NCBI GenBank assembly: GCA_023451915.1
Contig: JAEXXS010000472.1
Coordinates: 1 to 6,180, forward strand
Source: Pseudomonadota bacterium
GTDB taxonomy: Bacteria > Pseudomonadota > Alphaproteobacteria > Rhizobiales > Rhizobiaceae
Length of the DNA: 6,180 nt
Direction: 5' to 3'
Shown: positions 1-5,847 of the stretch, piece after piece
Position numbering within the stretch: the stretch's first letter is position 1
Layout: the number at the start of each line of letters is the position of its first letter
Notes under the pieces: generated by a model
Database searches by the model: none
What the model was told of the DNA's origin: nothing
Seen by the model: the letters and a program-made list of their open reading frames with translations, nothing else
Program-made: the position numbers and the translations under genes

Positions 1-125
1 GACGATTTGAGATGCGTGACATATTGATCGAAACGGTCGGCAAGCCCGCTGAGGTGCTCTTCCTGCCCCTCATCGCACGCCATGCGATAAGCCTTGCCAT
101 CGATGGTTACGGTAACGGTCGCTAT
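1..125 (-). CDS. zapA: Cell division protein ZapA, N-terminal part (runs off left edge)
   Basis: ZapA is a small cytoplasmic protein that binds FtsZ and bundles its protofilaments during Z-ring assembly. Reading the minus strand from 125 gives 41 complete codons before the window edge: (I/M)ATVTVTIDGKAYRMACDE, then a stretch ending ADRFDQYVTHLKS. The opening beta strand with TVTIDGK, the YRMAC strand and the helix with LADRFD match the ZapA N-terminus as I know it from rhizobial homologues; the C-terminal coiled coil lies outside the window. The start is abnormal. The frame has no ATG, GTG or TTG between the upstream TAG (137-135) and an internal ATG at codon 15, which would delete the first strand. 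I place the start at ATA (125-123), which sits where homologues have ATG, 5 nt after AGGAGG. ATC at 128-126 is an alternative but leaves only 2 nt. Identity is fairly secure; the start is inferred. Confidence 0.85.
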   Translation of the reverse strand, partial: MATVTVTIDGKAYRMACDEGQEEHLSGLADRFDQYVTHLKS

Positions 126-130
126 GATAG

Positions 131-137
131 CCTCCTA
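131..137 (-). promoter_or_regulatory. zapA Shine-Dalgarno overlapping the DUF4164 stop codon
   Basis: On the minus strand the bases read TAGGAGG. The TAG (137-135) terminates the DUF4164 protein, and AGGAGG (136-131) is a near-perfect anti-16S match. The first plausible zapA codon, ATA at 125, follows after 5 nt. This overlap implies translational coupling: ribosomes ending DUF4164 are positioned to initiate zapA. The strong site also supports initiation at an otherwise poor start codon. Confidence 0.7.
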
Positions 138-407
138 TCGATCCAGAACGGCGCGGATGGTTTCCATCGCCGTGACAAGGCGCCGCGACACTTCGCGGTT
201 GGCAGCTTCTAGCCGCTCGGCACGGGCCTCGGACTGGTCGAGTTCCTGAGCGAGACGGCTGCGGTCAGCATTCATACGCTGCACCTCTTCCTCGGCTTCG
301 GCGAAATCGCCTTCCTTGTCCAGCCGCAGATCAACCGCGCTTTCGAGCGTGTTGAGTGCTTTTTCCAGCCGTTCCAGAACTTGCCTGAGGGTCGCTTCGG
401 GTGCCAT
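135..407 (-). CDS. DUF4164-family small coiled-coil protein
   Basis: This gene encodes a 90-residue, highly charged, almost entirely helical protein. It starts MAPEATLRQVLERLEKALNTL and continues with heptad-like runs rich in E, R, A and L, such as EEEVQRMNADRSRLAQEL and ARAERLEAANREVSRRL. It has no signal peptide, membrane segment or catalytic motif. Composition, size and position directly before zapA match the uncharacterised DUF4164 family of Rhizobiales, whose function is unknown; a role linked to ZapA or division is inferred from location only. The start ATG (407-405) is preceded by AAAGGA at 418-413 with 5 nt spacing. The stop TAG is embedded in the zapA ribosome binding site and is in frame with zapA, so the two almost certainly form one transcript. 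Confidence 0.85.
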   Translation of the reverse strand: MAPEATLRQVLERLEKALNTLESAVDLRLDKEGDFAEAEEEVQRMNADRSRLAQELDQSEARAERLEAANREVSRRLVTAMETIRAVLDR

Positions 408-420
408 CCATGTCCTTTCT

Positions 421-439
421 GATGCCCTTCAACGGCATC
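421..439 (-). other. Small hairpin in the DUF4164 leader
   Basis: GATGCC and GGCATC form a perfect 6-bp stem around a 7-nt loop. In the minus-strand transcript this hairpin ends 2 nt before the AAAGGA ribosome binding site of DUF4164, so it could influence access to it. The stem is short and could occur by chance. Confidence 0.3.
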
Positions 440-476
440 GAATCGCGTCTGCCGGACGGGCTTGCTTGAAAAGATT

Positions 477-505
477 GTAATAATCGACCGCCGGATAAGC
501 AACAA
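477..505 (-). promoter_or_regulatory. Candidate sigma-70 type promoter for DUF4164-zapA
   Basis: On the minus strand TTGTTG (505-500) is followed after exactly 17 nt by TATTAC (482-477). Both hexamers are partial matches to the housekeeping consensus with ideal spacing, and transcription would begin near 470, about 60 nt before the DUF4164 start. It is the best candidate I found upstream of that gene, but match quality is moderate and there is no experimental support. Confidence 0.4.
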
Positions 506-529
506 ATGAGGCGTCCATATGCGCTTTCA

Positions 530-548
530 TGCACCGTTAATCGGTGCA
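530..548. repeat. Perfect inverted repeat in the divergent intergenic region
   Basis: TGCACCG and CGGTGCA form 7-bp perfect arms around the 5-nt centre TTAAT. The element is neither followed by a T-run on the plus strand nor on the minus strand, so it does not look like a terminator. Its position, about 25 bp upstream of the candidate DUF4164 promoter and 90 bp upstream of the candidate tkt promoter, fits a dyad-symmetric operator for a dimeric regulator. The regulator is unknown. Confidence 0.45.
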
Positions 549-638
549 AAAATGGCTTTTGAGCGATTACGGCGCTGCTTTCCACAGAACTCGCTCGATT
601 AGTCGCAGACAGTTTATTACCCAAAAGTCACGCATTTA

Positions 639-665
639 TTGACTCCTCATACGCAGGTGCTATGT
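639..665 (+). promoter_or_regulatory. Candidate tkt promoter with GANTC site in the -35
   Basis: ATTGAC (638-643) is followed after 16 nt by CTATGT (660-665). Both differ by one base from the alphaproteobacterial housekeeping pattern CTTGAC-N17-CTATAT, and the spacer is one short. Transcription would start near 672, leaving a leader of about 117 nt before the tkt ATG. The -35 overlaps GACTC (641-645), a GANTC site of the kind methylated by CcrM in alphaproteobacteria. Promoter function is predicted from match and position only. Confidence 0.55.
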
Positions 666-690
666 GTCCCGGTGCCTTCTGGACTACGGA

Positions 691-728
691 GCCGAAAAAC
701 GCCGCACGGTTTTCGGCGTCATTCGTGC
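691..728 (+). other. tkt leader RNA with mutually exclusive stems
   Basis: Within the predicted tkt leader, GCCGAAAA (691-698) is perfectly complementary to TTTTCGGC (710-717). An overlapping alternative pairs ACGCCG (699-704) with CGGCGT (714-719), and a third pairs GCACG (704-708) with CGTGC (724-728). The first stem is the longest. These stems share bases and cannot all form together. No T-run follows, so this is not a simple terminator. I do not recognise a known riboswitch class here. Confidence 0.4.
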
Positions 729-788
729 AAAGCCAAAAGGCATCGCCGCAACCCCGTTAAACCCTCCCATGGAAAGACGGCTGAGACC

Positions 789-2783
789 ATGAGCAATTCC
801 GACAAACAAAATCAGTTGGCCAACGCCATCCGCTTCCTCTCGATGGATGCGGTTGAGAAAGCCAATTCCGGCCACCCCGGCCTGCCGATGGGCGCAGCTG
901 ACATAGCGACGACGCTTTATACCCGTTTCCTTTCGCACGACCCGCAGAACCCGCATTGGCCGGATCGCGACCGTTTCGTGCTGTCTGCCGGTCACGGCTC
1001 GATGCTGCTTTATTCGCTGCTCTATCTTTCGGGCTACGAAGACATCACCATCGATGAAATCAAGAATTTCCGCCAGCTTGGATCGCGTACCGCCGGTCAC
1101 CCGGAATACGGCCATGCCGCCGGCATCGAAACGACGACCGGCCCGCTCGGCCAGGGCATTGCCAATGCCGTCGGCATGGCGCTCTCCGAACGCATCTTGA
1201 ACGCACAGTTCGGCGACAGCCTCGTCAACCACTACACTTATGTGCTTGTCGGCGACGGCTGCCTCATGGAAGGCATCAGCCAGGAAGCCATCTCGCTGGC
1301 CGGTCACCTCAAGCTCAACAAGCTGATCGCCTTCTGGGACGACAACAACATTTCCATCGACGGCCCGATCTCGATGGCCGACAACACCAACCAGCCTGCG
1401 CGTTTCGCCGCTTCCGGCTGGAACACGCTGGCTGTTGACGGCCACGATCAGGACGCCATCGCCAAGGCGATCGAACTGGCCAAGGTTTCCGACAAGCCGA
1501 CCCTGATCGCCTGCAAGACGACCATCGGCTTCGGCGCACCGAACAAGGCTGGCACCAACAAGGTGCATGGCTCGCCGCTCGGCGCGGAAGAAATCGCAGC
1601 CACCCGCAAGGCGCTCGGCTGGTCGGCAGAGCCTTTCGTCGTTCCGGCTGAAGTTCTGGACGCATGGCGCGTGGCTGGCCTCAATGCCGCCAAGAAGCGT
1701 CAGGAATGGGAAAAGCGTTTCGCCGCTGCCGACGCGGAAACCCGCGCAGAATTCGAACGCCGCATGCGTGGCGATCTGCCTGCCGGTTTCGATGCGGCCA
1801 TCGTCGAATACAAGAAGAAGCTTTCCGCTGAAAAGCCGAAGGTCGCCACCCGCAAATCTTCGGAAATGGCGCTGGAAGTCATCAACGGCATCGTCCCGGA
1901 AACCATCGGCGGCTCTGCCGATCTCACCGGTTCGAACAACACCAAGACCAGCCAGACCAAGGCTGTCACGCCGGAAAACTACGGCGGCCGTTATGTTCAT
2001 TATGGCATCCGCGAACTCGGCATGTCGGCAGCCATGAACGGTATCACGCTGCATGGCGGTCTGATCCCTTATTCCGGCACCTTCCTGACCTTCTCGGATT
2101 ATGCGCGTCCGGCCATGCGTCTGTCGTCGCTGATGGGCATCCGCGTCATCTATGTCATGACGCATGATTCCATCGGTCTTGGCGAAGACGGCCCGACCCA
2201 CCAGCCGGTGGAACATCTGGCGGCACTGCGCGCCATTCCGAACCACAATGTCTTCCGTCCGGCAGACGCTGTGGAAACGGCGGAATGCTGGCAGCTGGCG
2301 CTGCATTCGACCAAGACCCCGTCCACGCTGGCTCTGACCCGTCAGAACCTGCCGGTCGTGCGCACCGAGCATCGCGAAGAAAACCTCTGCGCTTACGGCG
2401 CTTACGAACTGGCCACGGCCAGCGATGACGCCAAGGTGACGATTTTCGCCACCGGCTCGGAAGTGGAAATCGCGCTCAAGGCCCGCGACCTTCTCGAAGG
2501 CAAGGGCATTGCCACGCGCGTCGTCTCGGTGCCGTGCTTCGAACTGTTCGAAGGCCAGAGCGACGCCTACAAGCAGGCGACCATCGGCAACGCGCCGGTC
2601 AAGCTTGCCATCGAAGCGGCGATCTCGCTTGGCTGGGAACGCTTCATCGGCGAAGACGGCATCTTCATCGGCATGAAGGGCTTCGGCGCTTCGGGCGAGA
2701 TCAACGATCTCTACAAGCATTTCGGCATCACGGCGGAACACGCCGCTGAAGCCGCGGAAAAGAAGCTTAACGCCGCAGCATGA
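789..2783 (+). CDS. tkt: Transketolase
   Basis: Transketolase moves two-carbon units between sugar phosphates in the cytoplasmic non-oxidative pentose phosphate pathway, using thiamine diphosphate and a divalent metal. The product is 664 residues, close to E. coli TktA. Visible features are SGHPG with His29, the thiamine diphosphate motif from GDG (155-157) to DNN (185-187), and the central pyrimidine-domain segment [10 protein letters not shown], with Glu409 as the probable cofactor-activating acid. The C-terminal transketolase domain is complete and the protein ends in KKLNAAA. I chose the ATG at 789 ([10 protein letters not shown]) because conserved sequence begins there. The open frame continues 50 codons upstream, but that stretch is basic, unlike the family, and covers the predicted promoter. 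The ribosome site is modest: GGAAAG at 771-776, with GAGA nearer the start. gap follows 138 nt downstream with a hairpin between them. Confidence 0.97.
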   Translation: MSNSDKQNQLANAIRFLSMDAVEKANSGHPGLPMGAADIATTLYTRFLSHDPQNPHWPDRDRFVLSAGHGSMLLYSLLYLSGYEDITIDEIKNFRQLGSRTAGHPEYGHAAGIETTTGPLGQGIANAVGMALSERILNAQFGDSLVNHYTYVLVGDGCLMEGISQEAISLAGHLKLNKLIAFWDDNNISIDGPISMADNTNQPARFAASGWNTLAVDGHDQDAIAKAIELAKVSDKPTLIACKTTIGFGAPNKAGTNKVHGSPLGAEEIAATRKALGWSAEPFVVPAEVLDAWRVAGLNAAKKRQEWEKRFAAADAETRAEFERRMRGDLPAGFDAAIVEYKKKLSAEKPKVATRKSSEMALEVINGIVPETIGGSADLTGSNNTKTSQTKAVTPENYGGRYVHYGIRELGMSAAMNGITLHGGLIPYSGTFLTFSDYARPAMRLSSLMGIRVIYVMTHDSIGLGEDGPTHQPVEHLAALRAIPNHNVFRPADAVETAECWQLALHSTKTPSTLALTRQNLPVVRTEHREENLCAYGAYELATASDDAKVTIFATGSEVEIALKARDLLEGKGIATRVVSVPCFELFEGQSDAYKQATIGNAPVKLAIEAAISLGWERFIGEDGIFIGMKGFGASGEINDLYKHFGITAEHAAEAAEKKLNAAA

Positions 2784-2790
2784 TTTTTTG

Positions 2791-2819
2791 AACGCCGGCG
2801 TCTCAAAAACGCCGGCGTT
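2791..2819 (+). terminator. Strong GC-rich hairpin after tkt (candidate terminator or attenuator)
   Basis: AACGCCGGCG (2791-2800) pairs perfectly with CGCCGGCGTT (2810-2819) around a 9-nt loop TCTCAAAAA, starting 7 nt after the tkt stop. The 8-bp core CGCCGGCG is itself palindromic. On the plus strand the stem is followed by TAAGTTT, a weak U-tract, so termination may be partial, with some read-through into gap, or the stem may protect the tkt 3' end. Confidence 0.65.
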
Positions 2820-2833
2820 TAAGTTTCCGGTCA

Positions 2834-2866
2834 GTGCCGCGCGGGATTCGTCCGAATGCCCGGCAC
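2834..2866 (+). other. Predicted stem-loop upstream of gap
   Basis: GTGCCG (2834-2839) pairs with CGGCAC (2861-2866), and within it ATTC (2846-2849) pairs with GAAT (2854-2857) around GTCC. Flanking GGG and CCC can extend the inner stem, competing for C2861. A small separate stem, GCACT/AGTGC, lies at 2882-2894 just before the gap ribosome site. Together these make the 2784-2921 spacer unusually structured. I found no convincing -10/-35 pair here, so the gap promoter is unresolved. Confidence 0.35.
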
Positions 2867-2921
2867 CGGCTGAATTATGAAGCACTGCAAGTGCATTATC
2901 CTATCGGGAGATTTACAGAAA

Positions 2922-3929
2922 ATGGCAGTCCGCGTCGCAATCAACGGTTTTGGCCGCATTGGCCGCAATGTTCTCCGCGCTATCGTGGAATCGGGCCGCA
3001 CCGACATTCAGGTCGTCGCGATCAACGATCTCGGCCCGGTGGAAACCAATGCGCATCTTCTGCGCTATGACAGCGTCCATGGCCGTTTCCCCAAGGAAGT
3101 CAAGGTCGCAGGCGACACCATCGACGTCGGCTATGGTCCGATCAAGGTCCATGCCGTTCGCAACCCGACCGAACTGCCGTGGAAGGAAGAAGGCGTCGAC
3201 ATCGCGCTGGAATGCACCGGCATTTTCACCGCGCGTGACAAGGCGGCCATGCATCTGGAAGCTGGCGCCAAGCGCGTCATCGTTTCGGCTCCGGCCGACG
3301 GCGCTGACCTCACGGTCGTTTACGGCGTCAACCACGACAAGCTCACCAAGGACCATCTGGTCATCTCCAATGCGTCGTGCACCACCAACTGCCTTGCGCC
3401 GGTGGCACAGGTCCTCAACGATGCCATCGGCATCGAAAAGGGCTTCATGACGACGATCCACTCCTATACGGGCGACCAGCCGACGCTGGACACCATGCAC
3501 AAGGATCTCTACCGCGCCCGCGCGGCAGCGCTCTCCATGATCCCGACCTCGACGGGTGCAGCCAAGGCTGTTGGTCTCGTTCTGCCGGAACTGAAGGGCA
3601 AGCTGGACGGCGTCGCCATCCGCGTGCCGACGCCGAATGTCTCGGTCGTTGACCTGACCTTCATCGCCAAGCGTTCGACCACCGTGCAGGAAATCAACGA
3701 CGCGATCCGCTCTGCCGCCAATGGCCGCCTCAAGGGCATCCTCCGCTACACGGACGAGCCGCTTGTCTCGCACGACTTCAACCACGATCCGCATTCCTCG
3801 GTCTTCCACATGGATCAGACCAAGGTCATGGACGGCACCATGGTTCGTATCCTGTCGTGGTACGACAATGAATGGGGCTTCTCCAACCGTATGGGCGACA
3901 CTGCCGTCGCTCTCGGCAAGCTGATCTAA
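2922..3929 (+). CDS. gap: Glyceraldehyde-3-phosphate dehydrogenase, type I
   Basis: This cytoplasmic enzyme reversibly oxidises glyceraldehyde-3-phosphate to 1,3-bisphosphoglycerate in glycolysis and gluconeogenesis, working directly before Pgk. The 335-residue product has the Rossmann motif GFGRIGR (9-15), Asp36 at the end of the second strand (the usual NAD-selecting position), the active site SNASCTTNC with nucleophile Cys153, the base His180 in [10 protein letters not shown], the phosphate-binding TSTGAA (209-214) and the C-terminal [12 protein letters not shown] (313-324). It resembles the cyanobacterial/plastid-type wording (YTGDQPTLD) more than E. coli GapA. Start choice: MAVRVAING at 2922 matches the family, with GGGAG at 2906-2910 about 11 nt upstream. 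An in-frame ATG at 2877 would add 15 residues not seen in the family and has no good ribosome site. The next gene begins 16 nt after the stop. NAD preference is inferred. Confidence 0.97.
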   Translation: MAVRVAINGFGRIGRNVLRAIVESGRTDIQVVAINDLGPVETNAHLLRYDSVHGRFPKEVKVAGDTIDVGYGPIKVHAVRNPTELPWKEEGVDIALECTGIFTARDKAAMHLEAGAKRVIVSAPADGADLTVVYGVNHDKLTKDHLVISNASCTTNCLAPVAQVLNDAIGIEKGFMTTIHSYTGDQPTLDTMHKDLYRARAAALSMIPTSTGAAKAVGLVLPELKGKLDGVAIRVPTPNVSVVDLTFIAKRSTTVQEINDAIRSAANGRLKGILRYTDEPLVSHDFNHDPHSSVFHMDQTKVMDGTMVRILSWYDNEWGFSNRMGDTAVALGKLI

Positions 3930-3945
3930 GCCCCGTGGCCTGACT

Positions 3946-4515
3946 ATGTTTCGCGCCCTTCTCCCCACTGTCGCCCGCTGGCGTCCGCTGGAAGGAGAAG
4001 GGCTCGAACATTTGAATCTTGCGCCTGCAGGCCGTAATATTCATGCCGAAAGCGTGGTGATCGGCAATCGCGGCGGCGATGCTTACGGCGTCCGCTACAG
4101 CATTGACTGCGACAGCACCTGGCGTGTTCTTCATTTCCTGATCGAGACCACATCCGGCCAGAAGCTGGAACTTTCTTCCGATGGCGAAGGCCATTGGCGG
4201 TCGATGAATGGCGATTCTCTGCCGGAATTCGACGGCTGCATCGATATCGATCTGGCGGGAACGCCCTTCACCAACTCTCTGCCCATACGCAGGCTTGGCC
4301 TGACACCGGAAAGCGGCACCGTTCAGCTGGACATGCTTTACGTGCCGTTCGACAGTTTTCAGCCGCTCCGCGACCGTCAGCGTTATAGCTGTATGGAAGA
4401 AGGCAGGCTCTATCGTTATGCGGCGGCGGACCGCACTTTTACCGCCGATCTGCCCGTCGATGAAGACGGGCTTGTGACCGATTATCCAACCCTGTTCCAG
4501 CGTTTGCCCGTTTAA
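3946..4515 (+). CDS. Putative glycolipid-binding protein (PF06475-like)
   Basis: The 189-residue product matches my recollection of the PF06475 family, whose structural member PA1994 of Pseudomonas has a LolA/LolB-like half-barrel fold; glycolipid binding was proposed from that fold and no biochemical function is established. Conserved features visible are WRPLEGEGLEHLNL (12-25), the strand pair around YSIDCDSTWR (51-60), DGEGHW (79-84), and the signature DGCIDIDLAGTPFTNSLPIR (96-115). There is no signal peptide, lipobox or membrane segment, so the protein is probably cytoplasmic. It lies 16 nt after gap and 60 nt before pgk, so it is likely cotranscribed with gap. No clear Shine-Dalgarno precedes the ATG, suggesting coupling to gap termination or low expression. 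Family assignment is fairly confident; role is unknown. Confidence 0.8.
   Translation: MFRALLPTVARWRPLEGEGLEHLNLAPAGRNIHAESVVIGNRGGDAYGVRYSIDCDSTWRVLHFLIETTSGQKLELSSDGEGHWRSMNGDSLPEFDGCIDIDLAGTPFTNSLPIRRLGLTPESGTVQLDMLYVPFDSFQPLRDRQRYSCMEEGRLYRYAAADRTFTADLPVDEDGLVTDYPTLFQRLPV
3955..4003 (+). repeat. 10-bp inverted repeat at the gap / small-gene junction
   Basis: GCCCTTCTCC (3955-3964) is perfectly complementary to GGAGAAGGGC (3994-4003), spaced 29 nt apart. The intervening sequence can form a nested CGCC/GGCG stem (3972-3975 with 3980-3983). The structure covers codons 4-20 of the PF06475-like gene and begins 25 nt after the gap stop. It could stabilise the gap 3' end, slow translation of the small gene, or be incidental in GC-rich coding DNA. 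Confidence 0.4.
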
Positions 4516-4575
4516 GCCGGACTATCCGACCGATAGGACTGCACGACACGCCGGAACAAGCCAGGGAGAAAACTT

Positions 4576-5766
4576 ATGGGTTTCCGCACTCTCGACGACG
4601 CCGACGTCAAATCCAAACGCGTTCTGGTCCGCATTGACCTCAACGTGCCGATGGCCGACGGACAGGTGACCGACCTCACCCGCATCGAGCGCATCGTTCC
4701 AACGATTGCTGAACTGTCGAAGAAGGGCGCAAAGGTCATTTTGCTCGCCCATTTCGGTCGTCCGAAAGGCGTTGCCTCCGACGAAAATTCGCTGAAGCAT
4801 GTCGTGAAGCCGCTCGCCAAGGTGCTCGGCCACGGCGTTCATTTTGCGGAAGACTGCATCGGCGACAAGGCCAAGGCCGCTGTGGATGCGCTGAAGGACG
4901 GCGACGTTCTGCTGCTGGAAAACACCCGTTTCCACAAGGGCGAGGAAAAGAACGATCCGGAATTCGTCAAGGCGCTGGCCGCCAATGGCGATCTCTACGT
5001 CAATGACGCGTTTTCGGCTGCCCACCGCGCCCATGCTTCGACCGAAGGTCTGGCCCATGTACTGCCCGCTTTTGCCGGTCGCGCCATGCAGGCTGAACTG
5101 GAAGCGCTGGAAAAAGGCCTCGGCAATCCGGCCCGTCCGGTTGTCGCCATTGTCGGCGGCGCGAAGGTCTCGACCAAGCTCGACCTCCTGTCGAACCTCA
5201 TCGAAAAAGTCGATGCGCTGGTGATCGGCGGCGGCATGGCCAACACCTTCCTCGCAGCGCAGGGCCACGATGTCGGCAAGTCACTCTGCGAACATGATCT
5301 CGCCCACACCGCGCGTGAAATCATGGCGAAGGCCGAAACCACCAAATGCGCCATCATCCTGCCGGTCGATGCGGTTGTGGGCTGGCACTTTGCCGCCGAT
5401 ACGCCAAACAAGACCTATGGCGTCGATGCCTTGCCAAGCGACGGCATGATCCTCGATGCAGGCGCATTGTCGACCGACCTGATTGCTTCGGCCATCGACG
5501 ATGCGGCAACACTGATCTGGAATGGCCCGCTTGGCGCATTTGAACTGCGCCCGTTCGATACGGCAACGGTCAAGACCGCCAAGCATGTCGCGGCCCGCAC
5601 CAAGGCTGGCAAGCTTGTTTCGGTCGGCGGCGGCGGCGATACGGTTGCAGCGCTGAACCATGCCGGTGTGGCCGACAACTTCACCTATATTTCGACGGCA
5701 GGCGGCGCTTTCCTCGAATGGATGGAAGGAAAGCCGCTTCCGGGCGTTGATGTGCTGAAGAAATAA
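4576..5766 (+). CDS. pgk: Phosphoglycerate kinase
   Basis: Pgk transfers phosphate between 1,3-bisphosphoglycerate and ADP, yielding 3-phosphoglycerate and ATP; the step is reversible and used in gluconeogenesis. The 396-residue product is full length. The N-terminal domain carries the substrate motifs RIDLNVP (19-25), AHFGRPKG (58-65), [15 protein letters not shown] (113-127, Arg118) and [12 protein letters not shown] (144-155, Arg151). The C-terminal nucleotide domain carries [19 protein letters not shown] (315-323), GGGGDTVAA (from 351) and [20 protein letters not shown] replaces the STGGGA of E. coli but is the form I recall for alphaproteobacteria. The start has a good site, AGGGAG at 4563-4568, 7 nt before the ATG. 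No separate promoter is obvious in the 60-nt spacer, so it is probably transcribed with gap. fba does not follow; the next gene is convergent. Confidence 0.97.
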   Translation: MGFRTLDDADVKSKRVLVRIDLNVPMADGQVTDLTRIERIVPTIAELSKKGAKVILLAHFGRPKGVASDENSLKHVVKPLAKVLGHGVHFAEDCIGDKAKAAVDALKDGDVLLLENTRFHKGEEKNDPEFVKALAANGDLYVNDAFSAAHRAHASTEGLAHVLPAFAGRAMQAELEALEKGLGNPARPVVAIVGGAKVSTKLDLLSNLIEKVDALVIGGGMANTFLAAQGHDVGKSLCEHDLAHTAREIMAKAETTKCAIILPVDAVVGWHFAADTPNKTYGVDALPSDGMILDAGALSTDLIASAIDDAATLIWNGPLGAFELRPFDTATVKTAKHVAARTKAGKLVSVGGGGDTVAALNHAGVADNFTYISTAGGAFLEWMEGKPLPGVDVLKK

Positions 5767-5804
5767 AGCATAGCGGCTTTACGCGGAAAATGCGTATGAA
5801 CACA

Positions 5805-5834
5805 TGAGAAGGCCCCGGAAACGGGGCCTTCTCA
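5805..5834. terminator. Bidirectional terminator between pgk and the convergent dehydrogenase gene
   Basis: TGAGAAGGCCCCG (5805-5817) pairs perfectly with CGGGGCCTTCTCA (5822-5834) around a GAAA tetraloop, a 13-bp stem that is stable in both orientations (GAAA on plus, TTTC on minus). It lies 38 nt after the pgk stop and 13 nt beyond the opposing stop. The T-tract is short on plus (TTTCGG, following A5834) and poor on minus (TGTTC). A shared terminator for convergent genes is the simplest reading. A weaker TACGC/GCGTA stem precedes it at 5780-5796. Confidence 0.85.
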
Positions 5835-5847
5835 TTTCGGGATTTGG

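Noticed and set aside
12..212. Plus-strand open frame over zapA/DUF4164
   Set aside because: It overlaps two recognisable minus-strand genes and has no domain or ribosome site support.
578..586. DnaA-box-like CTTTCCACA
   Set aside because: Two fixed positions of TTATNCACA mismatch and no second box lies nearby.
639..788. A 50-residue N-terminal extension of transketolase
   Set aside because: The extra residues are basic and unlike any transketolase N-terminus, the start would be TTG inside the predicted -35, and [10 protein letters not shown] at 789 fits the family.
408..788. 6S RNA or another known small RNA in the intergenic region
   Set aside because: 6S RNA often lies near zapA, but typically on its downstream side, outside this window; I see no long interrupted duplex with a central bubble here.
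684..2885. A 733-codon open frame on the minus strand opposite tkt
   Set aside because: It mirrors the tkt codon pattern in GC-rich DNA, has low-complexity R/D/V/G composition and no recognisable domain; tkt on the plus strand is unambiguous.
2877..2921. A longer gap start adding [15 protein letters not shown]
   Set aside because: There is no good ribosome site before 2877, and [11 protein letters not shown] is the normal N-terminus with GGGAG upstream.
2913..3968. A 351-codon open frame on the minus strand opposite gap
   Set aside because: It is an antisense shadow of gap with the same R/D/V-rich composition and no domain; it starts inside the downstream gene.
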